NCBI GenBank assembly: GCA_038227045.1
Contig: JBBRQD010000209.1
Location: 1-5,959 of the forward strand
Direction of reading: 5' to 3'
Length of the DNA stretch: 5,959 nt
Source of the DNA: JANXLS01 sp038227045
GTDB taxonomy: Bacteria > Planctomycetota > SZUA-567 > H5-PLA8
In this document: piece after piece, positions 1-5,584 of the stretch
Layout: each line of letters starts with the position of its first letter
How positions within the stretch are numbered: the first letter of the stretch is position 1
Program-made: the position numbers and the translations under genes
Notes under the pieces: model-generated
The model's database searches: none
What the model saw: the letters and a program-made list of their open reading frames with translations, nothing else
Told to the model about the DNA's origin: nothing

Positions 1-57
1 CAGCGTAAAAAGGTCGTCGAGTGTCTGATTCCACTTCGCCAAATCGGGCTTGAGCAT
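1..57 (-). CDS. 5' end of an unidentified gene, cut by the window edge
   Basis: Reading the minus strand from the ATG at 57-55 gives 19 open codons, MLKPDLAKWNQTLDDLFTL, before the sequence ends at position 1. The start is supported by an AGGAG Shine-Dalgarno sequence (complement of 66-70) eight bases upstream. The visible residues look like a soluble amphipathic helix, with no signal peptide, so a cytoplasmic protein is likely. It lies downstream of the alpha/beta hydrolase gene on the same strand, separated by about 150 bases that could hold its own promoter. I do not recognise the family from 19 residues and assign no function. The start is well supported; the identity is unknown. Confidence 0.6.
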   Translation of the reverse strand, partial: MLKPDLAKWNQTLDDLFTL

Positions 58-208
58 AGCGACAACTCCTGCCCCCCGATATAGAATCGACACCCTTGGC
101 ATCGAAAAATAGTGTTTTCAGTTTAGATTGGGTTTAGTTTAGCCTCATGTCTGTCTAAACCTTCGGGCGCTCCCAAGCCCGCACCATGCCTCCCGCCCTC
201 CACTCACG
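58..208. other. intergenic region with repeated GTTTAG half-sites
   Basis: This gap lies between two minus-strand genes. It contains GTTTAG at 121-126, 132-137 and 137-142, and the inverted form CTAAAC at 155-160. GTTTAGA (121-127) is the exact reverse complement of TCTAAAC (154-160), and GGTTTAG (131-137) of CTAAACC (155-161). The first two direct copies are 11 bases apart, about one helical turn. This could be an operator for the leftmost gene, or a weak stem after the hydrolase gene. On the minus strand a loose promoter can be read (TTTCGA, 17 bases, CTATAT, around 79-107), but it is a poor match. No strong terminator with a T-run is visible. Confidence 0.3.
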
Positions 209-1150
209 TCACTTCGCCTCCACCCGCTTCTTCAAATGAGCGTCAAACCAATCGATCAGCATCGCCTGATCCGGCCCCATCCCCGCCCAGCCGTGTTTTT
301 CGCCCGGCTTGACGATCAGTTTTGCCTCCACCCCGGCCGCCTTCAATTTCTCCACCATGGTTTCGGATTGCTGCAGCGGCACGCGCAGATCCTTGTCGCC
401 GTGAATGATCAGCGTGGGCGGCGACTCCGCGGAGACATGATAGATCGGCGAGATCTTGCGGCCGATTTCCTTGATCTTTTCGTCGTCCGTAACGGGTACG
501 AACTTTTTCAGTTTGGGATCGAATTCGTGAAAATCGAACGGGGCCGATAAATCGCCCAGGACGCCTTTCCCGATGCAGTTTTCGTCCGCTTTTCCATAGT
601 TCAGGAAATCGGTCGGCGGAAAAAAGCAGGCGACGGCCTGCACGCGGCTCGACACGCGGTCAATCGGGTCTTTGGCGTCAGGATTGCCCTTGTCGCCGGC
701 CGTGCCCTGCATCAACGACAAATGCCCGCCCGCCGAACCGCCGGTAATGCCGATCTGGTCCGGGTCAATCCCATAATCCTTGGCGTGGAAGCGAATGAAA
801 CGCACGGCACGGTTCATGTCCTGCAAAATTTCGGGGATCGTGAACTTGGGCTGACTGCCGTGAACCACTGTGAAGACAGTGTAGCCGCGTTTGACAAAAG
901 GGCCCGCCTGGTTCGCCAGCCCATTGCTGTCATGCCCAGAAAACCAGCCGCCGCTGACAACAAAGACAATCCCCAGCCCATTACCATTCTCCTTGGGCTG
1001 AAAAACATCAAGCGTCAACGCCACGCCAAATTTCCGCCCGTAAATGACATCTTCCTGCCGCGTAAAAATCTGAGCGGGCGCTTCCAGCCCGCACGCGATG
1101 GGAAAAACGAACAACGCCAGAGCGACACCGAAAAACAGTCTGCGCAACAT
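209..1150 (-). CDS. secreted alpha/beta hydrolase (esterase/lipase, acetyl-xylan or feruloyl esterase-like)
   Basis: This 313-residue protein is a predicted exported serine hydrolase that probably cleaves ester bonds on carbohydrate or small acyl substrates. Residues 1-27 form a signal peptide: two arginines, a hydrophobic stretch, then a likely cleavage site near AC/GLEAPAQ. The alpha/beta-hydrolase fold is shown by the nucleophile elbow GGSAGG with Ser139, the HGDKDLRVP segment holding the likely acid Asp254, and KHGW holding His286. The oxyanion-hole loop reads SGGWFSG (66-72), with Ser where many relatives have His (HGGG/HGGW). Length and motif order fit the esterase/lipase group related to BD-FAE and prolyl oligopeptidase-like hydrolases. 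The ATG at 1150 has an AGGAG sequence eight bases upstream. It is divergent from the sigma factor gene. The exact substrate cannot be read from the sequence; a general carboxylesterase is the alternative. Confidence 0.9.
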   Translation of the reverse strand: MLRRLFFGVALALFVFPIACGLEAPAQIFTRQEDVIYGRKFGVALTLDVFQPKENGNGLGIVFVVSGGWFSGHDSNGLANQAGPFVKRGYTVFTVVHGSQPKFTIPEILQDMNRAVRFIRFHAKDYGIDPDQIGITGGSAGGHLSLMQGTAGDKGNPDAKDPIDRVSSRVQAVACFFPPTDFLNYGKADENCIGKGVLGDLSAPFDFHEFDPKLKKFVPVTDDEKIKEIGRKISPIYHVSAESPPTLIIHGDKDLRVPLQQSETMVEKLKAAGVEAKLIVKPGEKHGWAGMGPDQAMLIDWFDAHLKKRVEAK

Positions 1151-1209
1151 GAAGAACTCCTTGTTAAAGTGAATTGGCTAGGTGGCTGGATATACACCTT
1201 GCTTAACGG

Positions 1210-1326
1210 CTCATTTGTCATTTGTGATTTGTCATTTGTGATTTTCCATTTTACTCGAATCGACAGTTCGCTGCGAAATTCAAGAAATGACAAATGCCAA
1301 ATGACAAATCAAAAATGACAAATGCG
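1210..1326. repeat. heptad-repeat hairpin, locus 1
   Basis: The left arm (1210-1251) is six 7-base units: CTCATTT, GTCATTT, GTGATTT, GTCATTT, GTGATTT, TCCATTT. The right arm (1285-1326) is six units on the complementary theme: AAATGAC, AAATGCC, AAATGAC, AAATCAA, AAATGAC, AAATGCG. In register, 36 of 42 positions can pair, across a 33-base loop (1252-1284). The loop contains a small TTCG-ctg-CGAA stem (1267-1277). The array lies between divergently transcribed genes, so it would sit in or near both 5' untranslated regions rather than at a gene end. There is no T-run. Similar A/T-rich heptad arrays are, from memory, seen in other environmental bacterial genomes; their function is not known to me. 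Confidence 0.85.
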
Positions 1327-1349
1327 TCGTAAATTCAACGTATAGAACC

Positions 1350-1376
1350 CTCCCCAACGGGAGTCTGTTCAAGGAG
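1350..1376 (+). promoter_or_regulatory. leader hairpin and Shine-Dalgarno of the sigma factor gene
   Basis: A small stem, CTCCC (1350-1354) with GGGAG (1359-1363) around a CAAC loop, lies just before AAGGAG at 1371-1376. That Shine-Dalgarno is nine bases before the ATG at 1386 and fixes the start. The stem could tune initiation, but five base pairs may be chance. A TATAGA at 1341-1346 could be a -10 box; I find no good -35 partner at the usual distance, where the heptad array lies. Confidence 0.45.
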
Positions 1377-1385
1377 ATCGTTTCA

Positions 1386-1910
1386 ATGGCTGTCGATTTG
1401 GACACTGTCGTGCGCACATTGCTCCGTAACCGCAGCGGATTGCTCGGCTACATCTTCGTGATTATTCGCGACGAGCACGCGGCGGAGGATATCTTTCAGG
1501 AAGTCTGCCTTTTGGCCACGCGCAAGCACGCGCAGATCGACCGCGAAGAAAGCGTGCTCCCGTGGTTGCGCGCGGCGGCTCGCACCACGGCTCTGCAGAA
1601 GCGGCGCAATCAACTGCGTGCGCCGCTGCTGCTCGATCAGTCCGTTCTCGACGCGCTGGAGCCGCACTGGGCCGACGCCGATTGCGGCGACGCGACGGGC
1701 CGGATCGACGCGCTGCGCGGCTGCCTCGAAAAACTGGGCGCGTACCCCCGCCAGTTGATCGAATTGCGCTACGGCGAGGGACTCAGCGGCGCATCGCTGG
1801 CCGAGCGCGTGGGACGAAAAGTGCAGACCGTGTACGTGGCCCTTAGCCGGACGCACGGAGTTCTAAGCGAATGCGTGCGGCGGCGCATGGAGGCGTCATC
1901 CAATGTCTGA
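1386..1910 (+). CDS. ECF-type RNA polymerase sigma factor (Rhodopirellula/Verrucomicrobium family)
   Basis: This 174-residue cytoplasmic sigma-70-like factor would direct RNA polymerase to a specialised regulon. Sigma region 2 spans about residues 10-76: RDEHAAEDIFQEV (28-40) is the core-binding 2.1-2.2 part, and LPWLRAAARTTALQKRRNQ (58-76) the -10 recognition part. Sigma region 4 spans about 108-168, with the helix-turn-helix around LSGASLAERVGRKVQTVYVALSR. No region 1 or 3 is present, and the length is normal for a group 4 sigma factor. Its stop overlaps the next gene by eight bases, typical of a sigma/anti-sigma pair. The short, His-free linker and the FecR partner fit the sigma family widespread in Planctomycetes and Verrucomicrobia. 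A strong AAGGAG supports the start. Its target promoters are unknown. Confidence 0.93.
   Translation: MAVDLDTVVRTLLRNRSGLLGYIFVIIRDEHAAEDIFQEVCLLATRKHAQIDREESVLPWLRAAARTTALQKRRNQLRAPLLLDQSVLDALEPHWADADCGDATGRIDALRGCLEKLGAYPRQLIELRYGEGLSGASLAERVGRKVQTVYVALSRTHGVLSECVRRRMEASSNV
1889..1893 (+). promoter_or_regulatory. internal Shine-Dalgarno of the anti-sigma gene
   Basis: GGAGG lies inside the last codons of the sigma factor gene, nine bases before the ATG at 1903. That ATG is in a different frame and overlaps the sigma stop (TGA at 1908-1910). The arrangement points to translational coupling, which would keep sigma and anti-sigma levels matched. Confidence 0.7.
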
Positions 1911-3588
1911 ACCTGATCGCGATTCATCCCCTGTGCCGGAGCGCGAGACGCTTGAGCTTCTGGCTCTTCGCTACCTGGACGGGCTGATCGAGCCGGACGA
2001 ACTCGCCCGTCTCAATTCGCAATTGCTTGAACATCCCGAGGACCGCAACCGCTTCGTCAATCTGTGTACGCAGACGGCGGAACTGCGCGAAACGCTTTCG
2101 GCGCGTCGCAAGGTGGCCGCCGGCGCAACCTTGAATGGCGACACAAAGATCGGCATCGCTGATGAACTCCGCGCAATTCCCGATTCTGGCAGACGACGGC
2201 TGATCGCGGGACTTGCCGCGGCAGCGGCCGTCCTGCTCGCCTGGTCGTTGTTTTTCCGGCAGGGCACGCGCCCCGAATTGAGCGCGCCCAGAGCCTCCGT
2301 GGAAGCACCCTGCATTGCGACGGTCATTCAGTGCCGTGAGGCACGCTGGGGCGACAGCACGTCGCCGGTTGTCACCGGCGAACGACTTCGCGCGGGCGCT
2401 TTCGATCTGCCGCAAGGCCTGGTCGAAATCAAATTCTCCTCTGGCGCAACAGCGATTCTGCAAGCGCCGTCGCGCTTCGAACTCGTCGATGGAAAGCACG
2501 CGATCCTGCAGTCCGGGCGCATCGTGGCGCACGTGCCGAAGGAAGCCATCGGATTCGTCGTCGACACGCCGCGAATGAACGTCGTGGACCTTGGCACGGA
2601 ATTTGGCGTGGAAACCTCCATGTCCGGTGCAACAAGCGTCCATGTTTTTGAAGGCGAAGTAGTGGCGCGTACGAGGGAACGCGGTTCGAGCGACGCGGGC
2701 AAATCGCAGCGTCTGGTCAAGGGGCAGGAACTGGACACCGGCGCGTTTGAAGGCGACTTTTTGAATCAGAGCGCCTCCGCATCCGATCGATTTATTCGCA
2801 CATTTCCAAACGATCCCCCCGCACAGCCGGGCGGCCCCTTATATAGCAAAAGCGTCCAGGGCGCCGTTCAAGTCATGCCGGCGACATCGGCTATCACAAT
2901 AGACGGAGATCTGTCCGAATGGGATCGCCGCGGCGCGTTTCACGCGGCCTGCATTGAACCCTATGATGGCACTTACAACCTTGATGCCATGCTGATGTAC
3001 GACGCCACTTACCTGTACATCGGCGCGCATGTGGGCGACCCATTTCCCATGCAAAACAGAGGACACCGCGGCAACGAAATGCAGTTTCAGGGTGGCAGCG
3101 TAATTCTGCGGCTTTCGACCAACAAAGCGCTCGGCTGGCCGTTGCAAGGCATGGCGCCATACTATGGATTTCACCGGGACGCCAAGTCGGACTTGGGCCG
3201 TAGACCCCAGGACGTCAGTGACGGTATCGTACACCTGACACTCTGGCATCATCAGCCCACCGACAAACCGCGCCTGAATCTCGCGTTCGGAATGGACTTT
3301 CACGGAATCGTCGACGATCCCGTTGGCTGGCAGGGCGCGTTCCGCAAAGACCCCGATGGCAAAGGCTACACGCTGGAATACGCCATTCCATGGGCGGCCT
3401 TGAAAGCGAGCCAGAATCCGCCCAAAGCGGGCGATCAGCTCGCCGCCGTTTGGACGGTGCATTGGAGCGATCTGCAAGGCAGAATCTGCAGAGGCTATTT
3501 GGTCGATTGTACCAACCAGACCATAAAGCCCTACGAATTCATGCGTGCCTCGACGTGGGGCAAAGCACTGTATCAACCGGCGCCTTAA
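1903..3588 (+). CDS. FecR-like transmembrane anti-sigma protein with C-terminal CBM9-like domain
   Basis: This 561-residue protein probably anchors and inhibits the sigma factor encoded just upstream and passes on an external signal. The cytoplasmic N-terminus (about 20-65, LRYLDGLIEPDELARL then a helix-rich stretch) resembles the helical anti-sigma segment of FecR proteins and lacks the His/Cys zinc motif of ZAS anti-sigma factors. One membrane helix follows at about 99-118, after RRR. The exported part carries a FecR domain (about 148-255), with the typical FVVDTPRMNVVDLGTEFGV and VHVFEGEV segments. A linker leads to a CBM9-like, DOMON-type beta-sandwich (about 328-555), seen from ITIDGDLSEW, YDATYLYIGAHVGDP and GYTLEYAIPWAAL. 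CBM9 domains in other proteins bind sugars or chain ends, so a glycan-sensing role is plausible but inferred. It overlaps the sigma gene and has its own GGAGG. Domain calls are firm for FecR and good for CBM9-like; the ligand is unknown. Confidence 0.9.
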   Translation: MSEPDRDSSPVPERETLELLALRYLDGLIEPDELARLNSQLLEHPEDRNRFVNLCTQTAELRETLSARRKVAAGATLNGDTKIGIADELRAIPDSGRRRLIAGLAAAAAVLLAWSLFFRQGTRPELSAPRASVEAPCIATVIQCREARWGDSTSPVVTGERLRAGAFDLPQGLVEIKFSSGATAILQAPSRFELVDGKHAILQSGRIVAHVPKEAIGFVVDTPRMNVVDLGTEFGVETSMSGATSVHVFEGEVVARTRERGSSDAGKSQRLVKGQELDTGAFEGDFLNQSASASDRFIRTFPNDPPAQPGGPLYSKSVQGAVQVMPATSAITIDGDLSEWDRRGAFHAACIEPYDGTYNLDAMLMYDATYLYIGAHVGDPFPMQNRGHRGNEMQFQGGSVILRLSTNKALGWPLQGMAPYYGFHRDAKSDLGRRPQDVSDGIVHLTLWHHQPTDKPRLNLAFGMDFHGIVDDPVGWQGAFRKDPDGKGYTLEYAIPWAALKASQNPPKAGDQLAAVWTVHWSDLQGRICRGYLVDCTNQTIKPYEFMRASTWGKALYQPAP

Positions 3589-3590
3589 AC

Positions 3591-3701
3591 TCTCATTTAC
3601 CATTTTTCATTGTCCATTTACCATTTTTCATTTCCTTCGGTAAATCGACGAGCCTCAATAAATGGTAAATGAGAATTGGTAAATGGAAAATGGTAAATAA
3701 A
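3591..3701. repeat. heptad-repeat hairpin, locus 2
   Basis: The left arm (3592-3633) has six 7-base units: CTCATTT, ACCATTT, TTCATTG, TCCATTT, ACCATTT, TTCATTT. The right arm (3660-3701) reads AAATGGT, AAATGAG, AATTGGT, AAATGGA, AAATGGT, AAATAAA. The loop is 26 bases (3634-3659). Full in-register pairing matches 32 of 42 positions. A shifted register pairs 3591-3605 perfectly with 3660-3674. The units use different variable bases from locus 1 but share the NNCATTT core and six-unit arms. It starts three bases after the anti-sigma stop codon and ends directly at an ATG of the SGNH hydrolase gene. It could affect termination, mRNA processing or translation between the two genes. Confidence 0.85.
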
Positions 3702-4949
3702 ATGTCCACGTGGGCTCAATTTACAACGGCAGTATGTTTAATGGTGGCAGCAACGGTATCTGGGTATACCAAGGAATCCAGTTTCGAAGATTTCGACCGC
3801 CGGGCAAAAGCCGGCGAACGGCTCAGCGTCGTGTTCTTCGGCGCATCACTCACCTGGGGAGCCAACGCCAGCGACCCGCTGCTCTACTCGTACCGCGCTC
3901 TGGTTGCCAAGCGGCTGGAAGCGAAATACCCCGCCGCGCACTTTCATTTCTGGGATGGCGCAATCGGCGGGACGGGTTCGCAACTGGGTGTGTTCCGCTT
4001 CGACCGCGATGTGCTCGCGCACCAGCCGGATCTCGTCTTCCTGGATTTCTCCGCCAACGATGGCATCAACGATGCCGACACCGAAACGCTGGCCAGTTAC
4101 GAAGCGCTGGTCCGCCGCGTCATCACGGATGCACACGCGCCGTTGGTGCAGGTCATTTTTCCATTCATGTGGGATGTGCAGTCCGGCGACCTGACGCGCA
4201 TGAAACGGCGCGAGGCGCACCTGAAAATCGCCGCGGCTTATGGTGCCGGAGCCGGCGACGCGATCGAGCTGGCCATAGACAAAATCAAGGCCGGCGAGAC
4301 CTCGCTCAAGAAAATCTGGCCAGCCGACGGAGTTCACCCGTGCGACGAGGGCTACGTCCTTTTTGCCGATGCCGCCTGGCAAGCGTTCGAGCAGGCATTG
4401 AAAGACCGGAAAGTCTGCGCCGCTCCGGAAAAAATGCTCTTCGGCGACACCTACATGCGCTCCGCCAGAGTAAAGATTTCCAGTCTAGGCACGCTGCCCG
4501 ATGGCTGGAAAGTCGGACGCCCGAATCTGGTCTCCGCCTATTTCGACATGCTCATGTCGCGCTGGCTGGACGACGAGACGATCGTCACCGTTCCAAAGGC
4601 TCCAGGCGAAGTACCGGCGCGCCTTAAAGTAAAATTCAGCGGCAGTATGGTGATGCTCTTCGGCGAAAGCACGCCAACCTCCTGCAAATTCCGTGTGTAC
4701 ATTGATGGGAAGCAAGTGGAACACGAAGAGAACAAAAAGATGCTGCCGGAATTCGACGCCGCAGGACTCGGCCGGCGCTGCAGCGGCAATGTGCATCTCA
4801 CTCAACGAATCGCACAAGGACTCGATGCCTCAATCGAACACACGCTGGAAATCGAACCGCTCCCCGGAACTGAAAACCAGGAAATGCGCCTCGAAAGCAT
4901 CTGCGTCGCAGGCGGCGAAGCACGGGTCGTTCCAAGTACCAGCAAATGA
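3690..4949 (+). CDS. secreted SGNH/GDSL hydrolase with C-terminal beta-rich domain
   Basis: This exported serine esterase probably removes acyl (for example acetyl) groups from a carbohydrate or lipid. All SGNH blocks are visible; residue numbers count from the upstream ATG at 3669. Block I is FFGASLTWG with Ser60, block II DGAIGGTGS with Gly100/101, block III FSANDGIND with Asn130, and block V PADGVHP with Asp220 and His223. The catalytic domain ends near 248. Residues about 255-420 look like a beta-rich accessory domain I cannot name (VKFSGSMVMLFGES, CKFRVYIDG). Three in-frame ATGs compete: 3669, 3690 and 3702. I chose 3690 because it gives a signal peptide with a lysine before the hydrophobic stretch; 3702 starts just outside the repeat and lacks a positive charge. 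None has a convincing Shine-Dalgarno. It follows the anti-sigma gene on the same strand, so co-regulation is possible. Family firm, substrate unknown. Confidence 0.88.
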   Translation: MVNKMSTWAQFTTAVCLMVAATVSGYTKESSFEDFDRRAKAGERLSVVFFGASLTWGANASDPLLYSYRALVAKRLEAKYPAAHFHFWDGAIGGTGSQLGVFRFDRDVLAHQPDLVFLDFSANDGINDADTETLASYEALVRRVITDAHAPLVQVIFPFMWDVQSGDLTRMKRREAHLKIAAAYGAGAGDAIELAIDKIKAGETSLKKIWPADGVHPCDEGYVLFADAAWQAFEQALKDRKVCAAPEKMLFGDTYMRSARVKISSLGTLPDGWKVGRPNLVSAYFDMLMSRWLDDETIVTVPKAPGEVPARLKVKFSGSMVMLFGESTPTSCKFRVYIDGKQVEHEENKKMLPEFDAAGLGRRCSGNVHLTQRIAQGLDASIEHTLEIEPLPGTENQEMRLESICVAGGEARVVPSTSK

Positions 4950-5105
<156 letters not shown>

Positions 5106-5387
5106 TAGTTGTAAATCCTACCAATACAAAGAGATGCGCGAAACACAAACCGCGCACTCTCGTCGGCAAACAGCACTCTTTGTAGGCCCCTTGGCGGCGC
5201 AGAAGTCGCCCGACCTCGTTCTCATAGGGGATTTGCAAACCGCTCTGAAAGCGTCCGTTGCAAAATAGTGCAATGCGCTGCCGGCGCTGAACAGCCGCTT
5301 CATTTCCCATTCCGCGCCGGTCTGCCGCGTAATCAAAACTATTTAAATACTTTCCAAAAGAGGACCCCACAGGGTACAAACGAACCG
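5106..5387. other. gene-poor stretch after the tRNA with hairpin
   Basis: No convincing protein gene is seen here. The clearest structure is a hairpin at 5130-5160: AGAG plus TGCGCG pairs with CGCGCA plus CTCT, with one bulged A (5134) and loop AAACACAAAC. It has no T-run, so it is not a classic terminator but could mark the end of the tRNA transcript. TACAAAGAG (5125-5133) can instead pair with CTCTTTGTA (5176-5184). Further on are the dyad TTGCA/TGCAA (5258-5273) and the palindrome TATTTAAATA (5340-5349), which could include a -10 box for the short ORF that follows. Confidence 0.4.
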
Positions 5388-5528
5388 ATGCGTGTTTCAC
5401 TGATTTCATCCGCCGTGTTCGCCATGTGCTGCCTTCTGACCGTCACGGTGCCCTCACTTGCCGCGGACGCACGCGAGTGGCCCTTCCGTGTGGTTGTCGC
5501 GGTGTCGTCGTCCAAGACTCCCCCGTAA
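5388..5528 (+). pseudogene. truncated secreted protein: signal peptide and short tail only
   Basis: The ATG at 5388 opens 46 codons beginning MRVSLISSAVFAMCCLLTV and ending SSSKTPP. The first 26-27 residues make a good signal peptide: Arg2, a long hydrophobic core, and a cleavage site near PSLA/ADA. Only about 20 residues follow (EWPFRVVVAV is visible) before TAA at 5526-5528, too short for a normal exported domain. An AGAGGA sequence (5359-5364) lies too far upstream to be a good Shine-Dalgarno. The simplest reading is the 5' end of a secreted-protein gene cut off by insertion of the element that carries the downstream recombinase. A true small secreted peptide, or a chance ORF, cannot be excluded. 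Confidence 0.4.
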
Positions 5529-5584
5529 CCCTTTGTTCTTTTGCTTCGTACCCTTTTCGCTGATGCGATTTGACGGATCGTGTC

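Noticed and set aside
722..1318. Plus-strand ORF of 198 codons opposite the alpha/beta hydrolase
   Set aside because: It lies antisense to a gene with an intact catalytic triad and runs into the heptad array. It has no recognisable motif.
1210..1326. Heptad array as a CRISPR
   Set aside because: The units are only 7 bases with no spacers and the two halves are inverted relative to each other. There are no cas genes in the window.
1924..2643. Minus-strand ORF of 239 codons opposite the anti-sigma gene
   Set aside because: It is a shadow frame of a GC-rich gene with clear FecR motifs on the plus strand. The translation is Arg/Ala-rich with no domain or start signal.
3591..3701. Heptad hairpin as an ordinary Rho-independent terminator
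   Set aside because: The stem is A/T-rich and imperfect, has a 26-base loop and no T-run after it. The twin at 1210-1326 lies between gene starts, which argues against a simple terminator role.
5118..5336. Small minus-strand ORF of 72 codons after the tRNA
   Set aside because: It has no Shine-Dalgarno or recognisable motif and overlaps the hairpin at 5130-5160; best treated as chance.
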